64,000 nucleotides of DNA, taken from Owenia fusiformis. Its lineage: Eukaryota; Annelida; Polychaeta; Sabellida; Oweniidae. The stretch is taken from the NCBI GenBank assembly GCA_903813345.2, contig CAIIXF020000003.1:22767248-22831247 (forward strand), read 5' to 3'. Below the pieces are notes generated by a model, which made no database searches, had not been told where the DNA came from, and saw nothing but the letters and a program-made list of their open reading frames with translations. A program made the position numbers and the translations under genes. Shown here in pieces: positions 24,362 to 36,781 of this stretch (the stretch's first letter is position 1; each line of letters opens with the position of its first letter).

Positions 24362-26664
24362 GTGATTTACTTGTACTTAATGTTAAAGTGCTTGTCAAAA
24401 ATATTGTCTTTTTTCTCATTTTCTTAACACTGGACAAATTGGAAATAAACGTCGCTGGAAAATTAATCTGAATTATTGACCAGGAAAGAAGTAATGTGTT
24501 CTATTGATATGTCCAGAAGTACCGCCAATACTCATCGAGATATCAAGAGATGCGATTAATAACGAGGTGTCAGTTGCTCGTGCAGTTGCTCCAATATCAG
24601 TTTTATATCCCAGGCAATATATATATATCAAGTCAATGGATAAACATTACAAACGCTCATGAATACCTAGCCTCAATGCAAAGATATGATTTCATCACCA
24701 AACCCTGTTATGACTATATAAAACAAACATCAGTCGGAGCTTCGATCTTTAATCACCCTATGCAGACGGTACTTGCTAAAAACGCTCGGTGCGGATATCA
24801 TGCGCGCACGGTGTGGAGTTAATGGTTATTTGATTTCGTAATATTTTATAAACTAAGCCATGTTTAGTATTCAGGTATATACATATATGTGAGGATGATA
24901 AAATATCACGAACTTAAATTTAAAAATGACCATTAACTCCGCACCGCCTACACATATATCCGCACCGAGCGTACAGATGCCGTCTGAAAAGGGTGTTATA
25001 GAAAGCCCAAATAAGAGTAAGAGAAGTAGTTTACACATTTGACTGCTATTGATGAAACAAATATTTGGACACTTCTGATTGGTTTTGAGAAAATCTTTCA
25101 ATATCACATGTAGCACAACAAAAATTATAACGTTAAGTCATATCCCTCGGATATTGTGTTTCAATTAGTGTGTAGAAGATTTATACAGCATTTTCTACAC
25201 GACCAAACAGCTTAAACACAGCAAGAACATTAAGTTGGTATTTGCCCAGAGGGAATTGTTCCTAATCAATCGATGACTTTACAAAAAGGTGGCAAACAGA
25301 ACTTGATACGAGAACGGATGGTTGTTACAACAAGTTAAGTCAGAACGACACCTCGACGTTGTTAATCAAAAATTGGATCAATCAAAATGTTTCATACCTG
25401 ATTGAAAACGGTTATTGACGTATTGTTATGACATTCTGTGCACATAAATCTTACATTAGGCGTTTTTGTGTCTATAGCGTTTACTTTGTAAAAATTTGCT
25501 CAAGTATCACATAGTAAATTCCATCACATTTTTTCAGTTACACAATGTTCTGCTGTAATTGCAAAAGGTATTTATCTTGTGTAATCAAACGATTCACGAG
25601 CACAATGACTATTGGTGGTGAATAAAAATGCAGTTTTCATGATAAGCATATAAAATCTATCACCAGTGCAACTGAAAATGTAAAAAATGGTCCCCAGTCC
25701 CAGTTAAAACGGCCCTCATTGGTTTGCCACGGTATAAATCAATTGATGAGAAAACCATATTATTCAAGTATTTGGATAGGATTCAAATTACATTTACACC
25801 GGTTAGAATTACCTAACTTTTATCTAGTGAGCCAAATGTTATCTTTATCTAGTAACTTAATAACACTGTTATGTGATAGGCACTCTACTAGCAATAAACA
25901 ACCGAAATCTTGTGACACAATAACATGGTTTTGTGAAGGTCATTCACGATCACAATTGCCTAACTTAAATGATGCTAACCATTTTATAAGTGACTCTATG
26001 GAAAGTTATAGACGGTTATTAGGGGCAGATGCCTAGGTCTAACTTGATTAGTCCTTCCCTATAGATCATAATTATAACGATAAATCGATATGCCTTATTG
26101 ACAGATAACTGGATTATTTCTCAATTCATCACTGAACGCCAATCAGCCGTTCTTTCGAAAAGGATCAAACCAGACGAATGTTTTGGAACGGATGACTCAA
26201 ACTCAAACTGGAGTTCAAAGCGAAAATTGGGTTCGAATTGCAATGAACTCTTTTAATATTGCATATATCACTCCTTGATACCACATCGCTAAATCATTAT
26301 TATTGATGGTGAAATGAAGGTCTCTTTCTATAAAACATTAGGGATCCCACAACACATTGTCTACTATCGGATGTATTCGATCTATATGCCAAACTACAGG
26401 TTTGGAATAAGTAAGATTCATTGAATACTGACACTCTTGACGTTATTAAGATATCGATGTACCATAAAAGGTCAAAAGTGTATCCTGTCAACCATGCATC
26501 ACGTCATCTATATATATCAGGCCAACAACGTCAACATATATCAATGGCTTATGTTTATTACTTGTGTAAAAAGTATAGTAAACTCGCCACTGACTCTAAA
26601 AATTTATTTCAACAAATCTTGAACATTTTAGAATATTAAGAATATTGATTGAAGTTGCTGGTTT
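24362..26664. other. Intergenic; no gene supported
   Basis: A 105-codon frame at 25719-26036 and overlapping short frames at 26421-26639 show no domain, no splice context and no repeat match, so I do not call them. Near 24785-24830 and 24935-24975 two short inverse phrases recur (GCTCGGTGCGGATAT… and …ATATCCGCACCGAGCG), giving a stem about 190 bp across that may be a decayed small foldback. Confidence 0.4.
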
Positions 26665-26667
26665 TTA

Positions 26668-27560
26668 GGGGCGGCTTCAAAATATACATTCCTGATAGGA
26701 AACTAAATAAATTTAGTCAATTTCGTATTGGAGCGTATAGTCCATTTGTCACCCCTATACATACTATAGTGAACCTATGAATTGTTAAAAACACGATGTT
26801 TTATGGTTAATTTATAATAACAAGGGTTTTCTGAAGTGATTTAACTGGGTTGGACAAAAAGTTAGTTTGGGGAAAAAAGTATATCGGCTAATTAGGGAGG
26901 GGTGCATTGGCTTAACATGGCGTTGACTATTGACTTAGCGTCGGGATACCACCACGTACCTGGTATCTTACCATGGTGATAGATACAAAAATTTTCCCCA
27001 ACGTTAATTTTTTGGCAACCCAGCTAATAAACTCCAATAAACCCTAATGATAGTATTTGCACAGAAAAACATCATGTTTTTAAATATTCATACGTTAAGA
27101 AAATGACAAATGGACTAGTATTTGAAAAAATCGTATTGTCCCCGTGAAAGAATCTTATAGGAGTGTATTAACCTATTTTTGGTTTCCCGGTCATTTTATT
27201 AATTTTTTAAAGGTTATTTCTGGTCGGGATTGAATATGGGTTTTATTCCTCGGAAAATATGATATTGACCTTGAGCAATATCATATTGACACTCGGTCAC
27301 TGTGCTCCATCGGTCAATATCATATTACCCTTTGGTCAATATCATATTGTCCCTCGAAATAAAACCGATATTCAATCCCTCCCAGTAAATAACCTATATA
27401 TATCCTATTGTAAATATTTGAATGGGGTGGCTAGCAACTCATTTATATATTTGGGAATTATCGAAATGTTGAAAAATGTCAGATTTATCCCCCCCCCGAA
27501 AAAAATACCAACTAAATTTATTTAGTTTTCTATCAGACATTGATATTTTGATGCCGCCCC
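26668..27560. mobile_element. PIF/Harbinger-like non-autonomous element, TTA duplication
   Basis: The ends GGGGCGGCTTCAAAATAT and ATATTTTGATGCCGCCCC are inverse copies, with TTA on both outer sides (26665-26667, 27561-27563). A 3-bp TWA duplication and G-rich ends are typical of PIF/Harbinger elements; that placement is inference. Further inverse pairs lie inside, including ATGGACTA-type words, CACGATGTTTT against AACATCATGTTT, and GGTTGGACAAAAAGTTAG against its inverse. The element is close to one long foldback of 893 bp. No transposase remnant is seen. Confidence 0.8.
27211..27395. mobile_element. 185-bp MITE nested in the Harbinger-like element
   Basis: AGGTTATTTCTGGTCGGGAT opens and ATTCAATCCCTCCC…AATAACCT closes the segment as inverse copies of about 35 bp. 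Between them TCAATATCATATTG-type words alternate in both orientations. It lies wholly inside 26668-27560 in one arm, so it went in later. No clean target duplication was seen. Confidence 0.65.
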
Positions 27561-27563
27561 TTA

Positions 27564-29420
27564 ATCACGGAAGATTCCAACGATGTTTTCTAACTCACCA
27601 AAATTGATTTTCATGTGCGTGATTTACGTTTTCTAATCTGAAACTTGGTCGATAGATTCAAAGTGATAAGTAATTTTCTTACAAAAATAACGGATCAATG
27701 TTCGGACATTATGGTAACTGATTCAGAGTATATCCTGGTTATTTATTAAAAACTGATATTATTAATATGCCTGTGGTATCATATGAGTGGTACCGACCAA
27801 AGGAATTATGAAAGTGATATCAAGCGAGAGTTTTTAAAGTAGATTTAGAAAGTAAATAGCACCAGGCATGTATGTAATATGTATGGCATCACCCAAGCCT
27901 AGCAATGTCCTATGTTTAAACATCGAATAACATTTAATTCACCGATATAATTACTAATACAGTATAACAAGTAAATCGCCCACAATGTTAATCATCCATA
28001 TCAATAATACAAATGCTATTATGTAACATTGAAATAATCATGGAGAAAAGTTCTTGTATGACACTCCTCGTCTAATTTGCTGTATCACCTATAACGATCC
28101 TATGTCATAAATGTCTACGTAATACAGTATACTAGTGAATTATTCAAGTATTTCTGTAAAACAAACTATTGATGTTGAGAAAAGATGTTTTAATTAGATT
28201 TACAAATGAAAATGGTGACATAACCGGTATACGTGCGTTTCAACGATTCATTCAAAAATATACTTAAAGTCACATGGGACAATCAGATCGTTGGGGACTT
28301 CACCGTCACTAAATCTACCTGTGAGAATTTAAAAAACCAATCCATCAATATATGGTTTCCATTTGATCCCCTATGTGGGCCACGTACAATACGCGCGAGA
28401 ACATAATCGAATTTGGACAAATAAAGTCTGACGAATAAGTATTGAATACTTGTTGTTAACTGCCAACATCAATACTTATAGAGAACCATTTGCAATTTGT
28501 GATTTTCGAACTCGACATGAGAAATCAATTTTCTAATCGGAGTGGCACTTACTTCGAATTGAGATTCCAGCCTTGCTGTGTTATTAATGATCTTACAAAT
28601 GTTTTGTGGAGAGATATGAGTTACTTTTTATATATAAATCATAGGAGCCTCAAGAGAACAGACTGATTCGTTTTGATACAGTACCTTTATGTGTTGATAT
28701 TGCATTTCAATGTGTTGATATTAATATGATATTGCACGTTTATATGTTAACATAAGATTAATGTTGCACCTTAATATGTTGATATAATGTTATCGTTGCA
28801 CCATAATTTTATAATTAGAAATTAAATGACAACACGCGTTTATATAGACATGCACAATAATATCAATTGGTTTCAAATAGAACATAATTGTCTGGGATTC
28901 CCCTGAGATTCCTCTCAGGTAGACAACGTTTATCTGAAATAAAAAGTAAGATTGCCTATTTACAAAAAATGTCGCACAAAATTTGAGTCAGCACTTTATA
29001 CATATCTTGTATTACCCATGGGATAGGCTTTGAAATATGTCTAATAGTGTAACTAAAAGGAATTGTAAGTAATATTGTAACACTGCAATAAGAACAAATT
29101 GCCGGCCAATATCCACTTAGTCCACTTCGCGGACTCCAATGGACAAAAATGTTTTATCCAAATAAGGCAATAACGATTTTTGGCATGTAATTTTGAGGAA
29201 ATACATTTGAGAATTTATAATCAATTCTCTATTTGAAAAGAGAATTGATTTGACAGATAGACGCTTGACTGACACATGTATTAAACTAAAAGAGACTTAA
29301 CATGACTGTGAACAGATCGATTAACAATAAGAGACATTTTAAACGGGTTTGGCATAATAGAGGCACTTACAGAAATATGACGATCAAGTAAACAGTTTCA
29401 TTAGTCTTGGTGAATTACAA
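27564..29420. other. Non-coding; possible intron of the ankyrin-type gene
   Basis: If the ankyrin exon upstream on the minus strand is live, its next exon should lie here or further left. I found no ankyrin-like frame in it. A short AT-rich region near 28675-28810 repeats TGTTGATAT and ATATTGCA/TGTTGCACC words imperfectly. Confidence 0.35.
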
Positions 29421-29426
29421 TCTTAC

Positions 29427-29608
29427 ATGGGGGAAGTGTAACGTGAATTCATTGCTGTAACACTTCTCCCTTCTTCAAGCAGTTGTTCAACATGTTCCAA
29501 TCCTATATAATTAGCTCTATTTAGTTCTTTAAATATATTGAATTCTCTAATGCAGCGGAAGTAAAGCACATTCAGTACAGTCTCAGTCAATAAAAATCCC
29601 CACGACAT
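29427..29608 (-). CDS. Ankyrin-repeat-type exon (partial gene)
   Basis: From ATG at 29608 the minus-strand frame encodes about 60 residues and reaches a GTAAGA donor (exon end 29427) just before an in-frame stop. IGLEHVEQLLEEGRSVTAMN followed by SRYTSPM fits the second helix and loop of an ankyrin repeat (…L-E-x-V-x-x-L-L-x-x-G-x-x-V-x-A-x-x-x-x-x-x-T-P-L). Ankyrin genes often place introns next to the TPLH turn, as here. The part before it (residues 1-36) is helical but not recognised. The 3' exons were not found, so it may be the first exon of a larger gene or a gene fragment. A decayed inverted copy lies at 30813-30899. Confidence 0.5.
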
Positions 29609-30490
29609 TTGAATGCTATTTTTATACCTCCTACAACCACTTCTGCAAATTGATTTTTAAAATCAGTTTTAGCACTACAATAGCTTTTAAAAGAGCAAGC
29701 AATGGTGTGCTGATTACTGATTGATGTACCAATCCCATATTTGGTTTTATGCAATGCTTAATTATCTTCGTTTCCCCAAATGACATATCCCGAAACAACT
29801 ATTCTAGAAATGTACTTACAACACTCTAGACACATGATAAGCAAAAACTTAATAAATCATTGTAATGTAACCTATATATAACAAAGTAGAAGCAAATGGC
29901 GTTTAACGTCTGATTGCACAAGGTAGAAAATGTCTCATTTCCATATATATTAATTTGACTCCCATAGTGAAAATCTGTATATCTTTATGTATTAACTGTC
30001 ACGTGATAGCGCATCTATACTTTTATATACCTCTGAAAATATGCGATAAGGTAGTTTATTATCCTATGTCAAAATCAATGTTAGAAAGATCATTACATGT
30101 ATGCATAAATATAAGTTGGTGATGCGTTACTACGCAATAAGCCAATAATTATATTCCCTGTTTCGTATAAATATTTGATGACAACATATCCAATTGGGTT
30201 GATGGACTTACATCTTAAGAGCTTTATAGCATGCCATACCCTGTTAAATATTTAGGTTAGTTTGATGGAGAAATTTCTTGAAAAGATAATAAGCTGTTCA
30301 ACATTCATAGATTCTGGTGAAGTTCTTGCTGTCGTACACTTTGATATTGTATCATACAGATTAATTTCAATCAAGCGTATTTTATTAACACTTTGATTAT
30401 CTTGGACCCTCTAGCATGCCATACTTGATATTGTAAAGCCACTATTCGTCATATCAAATTATATCTCGTTGATGTAGACTCGTTAATAAA

Positions 30491-30899
30491 ATGCAAGCTT
30501 GTTCTGTTTATCTGACTCTTGATATTCTAAAGCATCTTTTAAACATTGGAGTGACGAGTAAATTAATTTACAATATTACTTATTTAACTTGCCAGCGTTT
30601 CAATTATAAAATACACATACAAATAGCTGTATTTATTGCTACAGGGCTCGTTAAATTATTGGCATTTATTATAAAACACCATAAATGTGAAAAGAAAGAA
30701 ATAAAACTGTCAGATGACAACTAATGAATGGGTAACCTGTGAAATCGAAAGCTGTTAACCACTATAACAATCAAATGTGAACGTAAACATTACTGTTACA
30801 TCACCATGAATAGTTAAATAGGTCATTGTTGTGGACAACAACGGCTTTGAGACCGGAGAAGTGTTGCAACAATAAATTCACGTTACACTTTCCCCGCAA
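30491..30899 (+). pseudogene. Degraded ankyrin-like remnant, inverted relative of the 29.4-kb exon
   Basis: At 30813-30899 the plus strand reads IGHCCGQQRL, a stop, then DRRSVATINSRYTFP. This lines up codon for codon with IGLEHVEQLLEEGRSVTAMN/SRYTSP of the minus-strand exon at 29427-29608. The DNA match is clearest over AATTCACGTTACACTT. Upstream, a 77-codon frame (30491-30724) contains LDILKHLLNIGV and ATGLVKLLAFIIKHHKC, which look like worn ankyrin helices. One in-frame stop and lost repeats mark it as non-functional. Confidence 0.45.
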
Positions 30900-33130
30900 T
30901 AATTTTTTTTCATCCTTGAACAATAAAAACTAATCAATAATTAATCATTAAATAATCTTAATAAACATGGTTATTATTGTAATTTCATGCTTTTCAAATA
31001 TTACATTAAATGCATTTGGGAATGGACGTGAATATCTTGTAATGTAATAACTACTTGCTTTTATCCAGAAAGTGTACAGTGTATTTCTTGCCCAAAGGGC
31101 CTTATATCTGAAACATTAGCTCCATTACCAAGGCCCTTATACCGGTATAAGTGGATCGTACTCCAATCAATACCCTGGTATTATACCTCTGGTATGACAG
31201 AATGCTACTTGATTTGGATCTTGTTAGTGAATTATTCACTTCTATTAGTGACTTACACTTCTAAGTCTGTCCAAATTCCTGTTGGCGTCATGATGCATAT
31301 TTTCAAAGAGTAAACTTACTTTATAATTTCATCAATATGTTATGGCATTTTATTAAAACTGGCTTGAGTAACATATATCTATAACATAAAGGCAGTGCCG
31401 GACTGTCTGATGATAGCAGAAAGTAAAACCAGTTGTTTGAATTTATATTTCTTCTTTCAAGTTTGACTTTAAAGGGCAATGCACTTTGGTTCTCTCAGAT
31501 TCGTTCCACGCAAGTGGCATGCCTACATTGTATAGGTTAGAACATTAATTTAGTGAGATTGCCTTAGAAATTGATTGTTGCAAACTGTCCTATGATCCCC
31601 AATCCCCGGTCCAATACCATGAGGCTTTTCTACTTTAAGTTGATATGGCAATACTAAATCATGAGACAATCGACAAAGATAAAAGAGATCTTATCCAAGT
31701 TGTTGACCCTATATGTACATATCATTGTCATTGTCCCCATCTAAGAAACAGGCAATCGTAAAGCAGTGCAGATGGTAACGTTTGATGGACAATCCTATCC
31801 GATCAACTTTTCAAATCCTTCATAAATAATAAGGTAAAGCTTTTCTTGATAATTTGAGTAGCATTATGGCACAGGGTAACACGAATCACAACACAACACA
31901 TTTTGAGATATCCATTAAACTAGTACCATCATAGTATGGACTAGACCTCAACAATTACTAAAATTCATCCACTATACCTAACAACTATCAATGCATAAGA
32001 TACTCTGTTTGTCTAATTGTGTTGCTCATGAACATTAAATGCAAGGTATAGTAGAGTGAAAATCACTCAAACCCTTTTGCTCGCCCCCCAGTATGCATAG
32101 GTTATGATGTTAGTAGTGATTAGAGAAAACCTGAAAGACGTACTAAAACATGAGAACTTTTCAGTTCCTTCAGATCATGGAATGGTTTGATGATACACCA
32201 ATAGCATATTTAGGTGCCTTGTTTGTGAGTTTAAAACTGTTGTTTGACTCTCAAGTAATGGTTGCCTTTTTGGTGGACAATGAATATGGTGATTTTCATC
32301 AATCGATACACATATAAGGGATATTTAGAGGTGTTGTTCCTCCTCTCTTCAGATTAATCATGTATCCGGTATTTTGTACGAAAATGAGTTTGAATACATC
32401 AGCTTTTGTATATATTTACAACACATTTTAACTCGTTCTCATTGAATGGATGGAGGATGTCGATTGTAGTTTGATGTAAAGACGTATCATTTGTGTTTGG
32501 AGTTTAAGAAGAAATCTTATGAGTTTAGAGAGATGAGAAACGAGTGAGATGCTTTGACTTAATTTCAGTAATTTAAACGCAGTTCTGTAGATATCCTTCA
32601 CTTTTTCACGCCTTTCGTTTGTAATTTGGTCAGTTGCCATGATTTTGTGGAAACATGGATGTTAAGGCCCATCGATTGATTTATTGATCTTGGGAGGTCA
32701 CGCAATCATGCAATGACTAATTGCCCACTTTAAACACCATGTGTCTATTTTATCACTCATATGAGAGCTCAAGAGGGCCATAAATAGATGAAATTGACAG
32801 ACATTTGGTATGTTTCTGGTCATTTTTTCATGTTCAGTAAAACGTCGAAGGTGCTATACGGCACCTAAATGACTACCCTTTTATGTTGCCATGCTTGGGC
32901 TATTGTATAAACATAGAAAATGCATTTGTACATCAGCTGGCACTATGTAGAAAAAATATATTGCTTTTAAATCGACAAGGTATAGTTATGAACGTTTACA
33001 ACAAAACGCTCGCATCCATAATTTGAGGGCAACACGCACGCGTGCACACCCATACGTAAGCACAGACACACACACAAACTACTGTGAACAATATCAACTA
33101 GGAAATGTAAAAGTAATGAAGGGCCCACGG
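30900..33130. other. Intergenic; one doubtful small frame
   Basis: A 70-codon minus-strand frame at 32428-32640 starts MATDQITNERREKVKDIYRT and is Lys/Leu-rich and helical. It has codon choices that look less random than its surroundings, but it matches no family I know and has no splice signals that decide it. The rest shows no gene or clear repeat. Confidence 0.3.
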
Positions 33131-33132
33131 TC

Positions 33133-34101
33133 CTGTGCTCACACAGCTTGGAACCTTCAGAGGAATGTATATCCTGACTTTAAAACAAAAATATTGATTT
33201 GGATTTGTAGTCTCGAACTTTGAGAAACTTAGATAGCACAGTTGTGTGACCTAGTTTGATGACCTTTGACCTTGAAAATTTTACTAATTCAGAGCTCAAT
33301 AAGGTATTTTGTGATTAAGCTGACCAAAATTTACATCCAAAAATCAATTTGAAAAATCAACTTTTTTGACCTTTCGAAGGTCACTGAAGGCCAAGTAAAG
33401 GTCAAATCCTAAAACCAATGTCAGATTTGAACTCCTGGCAACTTATAGATGATTTTTAAAAAATTTGGTCAAATTGAAGCAAGTTGAAAAATAACTTATT
33501 TTTACTATTTTTTTACATCAAATATCTCAAAAACGGTAAAAATTTGATGCTGACATATATTATTGAGCAATATGTAGGGAATGCTTAAATGTAGTAATGA
33601 TGTAATTCATTGAAAGAAATGATCAAGTATAAGGCAAACTTTGAGAAACTTGTCAATCACAAAACCTGCCATTAAATTTATACATGAGAAAGTTTCCTGA
33701 AAATGACGAAGTCCTAGTTTTTGTCAAATTTTATAGAGTAAACACCAAAAACTGTAATTCGAAGAGCTTTGAAATCTTCAGAGGACATAAGTTGCATATA
33801 CAGCAACTACTAAAAGTTATTTGAAAGTTGTACTTCAACAAAGTGTCTAATATTTACAGAGAATTTGACTTTTTGACGTCAAAATCCGCAATTTCTCGGA
33901 AACCGGGCGATGTTAGGAAATGGCGATGATAGGTCAAATAGGCATTATGGATATGCATAAAATGAATGTGGATATGACTCAATCCGAATAGCAGTTTTAA
34001 TTTGTAAGGCCAATGTTGACGGACGGACCAACGAACGGACCGACCGAAGGACGGACCAACGGACGGACGCCTGGTCGATCCCATAGGCTCACTGTGTGAG
34101 C
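33133..34101. repeat. Repeat element with GACG-type microsatellite and palindromic right edge
   Basis: The right part carries a GGACGGACCAACG-type microsatellite (about 34018-34070) followed by the palindrome GGCTCACTGTGTGAGCC (34085-34101). The left edge has GTGCTCACACAG near 33135, an inverse match to part of that palindrome. The interior has phrases such as GACCTTTGACCTTGAAAA and AAGGTCACTGAAGG. The plan (inverted edges, microsatellite just inside the right edge) is like that of 14780-16253, but the sequences differ. The left boundary is uncertain. Confidence 0.5.
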
Positions 34102-34199
34102 CAAAAATTAGTTCTGTTTCCATCATAGCAATCTCAGTTTCCTTTTTCTGGATATTTTAGATTCATGAGAATCAGACTGAGATTATTCCCCTAATGCAT

Positions 34200-34441
34200 T
34201 TAAAACAATAGAAACCTGATTTCATTAGGCATACCACGTGGTAAGTGATTACTCCGTTCAGATGGATTAAAAGAATTATAGTGGATGTTCGGGTAGGGAA
34301 CAATAGGTTCGACTTCGCTACACGTAGATCGTTCCCATGGGATAATATTAATAATGTTAAGAGCATTTTGCACGATTGAGTTAATGAATGTTTGGGATCT
34401 TTGACTTTTGCATTTCCAGATGAATATAAACATGATAAATC
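34200..34441 (-). CDS. Probable last exon: membrane segment plus cytoplasmic tail
   Basis: A minus-strand frame follows a candidate acceptor (GATTTTATAG) at 34442 and runs to TAA at 34200, about 80 codons. It opens FIMFIFIWKCKSQRSQ, which reads as the end of a transmembrane helix followed by a positive stop-transfer stretch. A polar tail follows, with IIPWERSTCSEVEPIVPYPN, HYNSFNPSERSNHLPRG and MPNEIRFLLF. Composition and the acceptor favour real coding sequence. The upstream exons, which should supply the rest of the helix and an extracellular part, were not found. The tail matches no family I recognise. The frame stays open upstream to 34568, so an unspliced reading of up to 122 residues is the alternative. 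Confidence 0.4.
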
Positions 34442-34569
34442 CTATAAAATCATATTGAAAACAGCAAAATGTTGGCTGCCTTGGTCTTTTCTCAGTTGCA
34501 ACTGAAAAATGTTTTGTTTTGAAATTTTTAAACGATTTCTTTGAAAATTGCATTCTACAAATAGCCATG

Positions 34570-35740
34570 ATATATATTTAACCGAAAATTGTAATTATAT
34601 GTGGACACCCAGTTTACATCAAAACAATCCTAAATTCACATCAAACTATCGTTGTAAAAATGTTAGTCTTATATAAGACCTGTATTATGTACGTCTCCCC
34701 ACTTCTCCATCTTCTATACGAATTGGTTGTAAAAAGACTGGATATTGAAGGAAATGGAACAGAGGCGTAGTGCATGATTAATGTGTCAAATTTAATTAAA
34801 ATGTATTACTTAAAGTAATGAGATTATTTAGTGACATATTATTTCCCGGAAGTAGCGATTTTGCTTAAAACAACATATTCCGGGGAACGATATGTCAATT
34901 ATTTTGACTGGAGGAAAAACTGAACACGACTACAATATCTTGTTTTACATAGAGTAAAGCACATTTATTCATTAATTTGTTTAATTATGGGGGAAATTGG
35001 TCAAATATCCCAAAGATCGTCCGTATCATCACAGAAAAATATACTCTACTTATTTCCACCTATGTTAGTACATTCACTCATTATTTTGCAAAGAAATTCA
35101 AAACTACGCATTATAAATTATCATTCTCGTAAAAGTATATATTTCAGCTATTTAGGGCAATCGTTTGTGAAATAGGACAATATGCCCCAGTTGTGTGCCC
35201 TCAACATATCACCTTTGTTCTTTAGTCTCCAGTTCAAGAAATAAGTTATATTGAGCACCCTATCGAGATCTCACGAGAGTGCTTATTCTACAATTCAATT
35301 ATTCTACTATGTACTATGGTGTCTCATTTTGTGTATAATCCGAACTCACATCCAAATATTACAAATTGCACACTCCGTTGCTTTACAGGTCTATTGATAA
35401 ATATTATTAGGTTTTCATAATTCTTTGATCATATTCATCCAATCAGCAGAAAATCAAATAAACCTGTAATTGACTTGATTGAGTACTGCCTGAAAAATAC
35501 CTTATTTTATTGATTAATATGAAACCCATTGTAACAAAGTACAACAATATCTGCCTGAGAAGTATCCAATGTTAATAACAATCGAAGAAACAATTAATTA
35601 ACAAAAACCAAATCAAACTCGTTCATAAAAAGCGTAATCTATCTTACAATGCATACAGTGCAGTAACTAAAATCTATTATATGCACCAAAATACATTCAT
35701 AATATTAATACAAACCCGCTAGTAAATCGATGATGCATAA
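34570..35740. other. Intergenic, nothing recognised
   Basis: No supported exon or repeat. Short frames such as 34987-35175 have no domain. Earlier exons of the plus-strand MATH-like gene at 36782 may lie in or upstream of this stretch but were not identified. Confidence 0.35.
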
Positions 35741-35744
35741 ATGC

Positions 35745-35850
35745 AAGGACCTCATGCGTTTCGAACTCACGACCTCACATGGTTATGGCGATAGCACCAA
35801 GCTTAGCGTGTTCAGTGCTCAAGACCGATGGACAAACCAATGAATTAGAC
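35745..35850 (-). repeat. Possible tRNA-derived SINE fragment
   Basis: On the minus strand GTGAGTTCGAAACGCAT resembles a B box (GGTTCGAAnCC) with a partly paired T stem. About 40 bases upstream GCTAAGCTTGGTGCTATCG is loosely like an A box region. No complete cloverleaf could be drawn, so this is at best a tRNA-like relic or SINE head. Confidence 0.3.
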
Positions 35851-35984
35851 TGAATGTCCTAAATCAAATTACGATTTGAAATACAAATAACGAAGTAAAA
35901 AAAGTAAAACTGCAAATACTTATTGAGACATCATCGCATTTACGAATTCTGTGATTGGACACGCAAATAGACTAGATTTCACAC

Positions 35985-36380
35985 ATAGCTAGGCAAGGTG
36001 TGTCCAATTCTAGCCAATCAGAACACGCTATTTCACGTAACTGCATTCCGTTATATAACCAATAACGTATTTGTTGTATGGTTGTCAAGGTGAAGAGATT
36101 GAAATTGATGCTTTGCCAACTTGACCCTTGCAAAAAGTGGCATTGAAAATATGTTCTTTTAGTGATTTTCTATCTTTTGTAGAAAACATTTTGCAATTGC
36201 AATGAGTGAAAAGAATTTAAGCCCAAGACTCAATGCATTGTAGCTGCTTCATTCCACCCAGGCGTTGTTTCCTAAACGCTGCATTGCCACTGCGCGTCAT
36301 GCAAAGATTTAGAAACAACAACTTCAATGGAATTATTCAGCACGCAAGTCCAGGGCTTAAATCCTTTTAAACATTACATG
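35985..36380. repeat. Dispersed repeat, copy 2 (copy 1 at 19140-19620)
   Basis: It shares GATTGAAATTGATGCTTTGC plus CAACTTGA, CTTTTAGTGAT, GTCATGCAAAGATTT and GGCTTAAATCC with copy 1 in the same order and strand. It lacks the small hairpin found in copy 1. Confidence 0.65.
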
Positions 36381-36781
36381 AGGCACAAAAGTATATTTGA
36401 AATAACACTGATACATCATATTATTACCACCTTGCCGGGCCAGTTCTAGGGGTTTTAGTGCTAGTTTAGAAGGCATTCATTTTACTATATCGACCTGAGA
36501 AATGTGTGACGTCATAGTGGTGGTCCATATGGATCGGTCTAGAATATATTCTGGACCGGCAATTTTTCCCCGGGAAATTAGATATCGTTCAGAGCGTAAG
36601 ATTTTTTTGCTATTTCAGCCCTGGTCGTTAAATATTGGACCGAGGGCCCCTTAGAAATGACATTATTGTACTATTCACAGCACGAGGTCGACATGTTCAT
36701 AATCACATTACTATGTTATATAATGTACATCCAACACAAATGAAGCATTTTCTAAATTGACTTTTATATTTGTATTTTAAG

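Noticed and set aside
25719-26036. 105-codon plus-strand frame
   Set aside because: No recognisable domain or repeat, no splice signals that decide borders, and length within what AT-rich DNA with few stops in one frame can give by chance.
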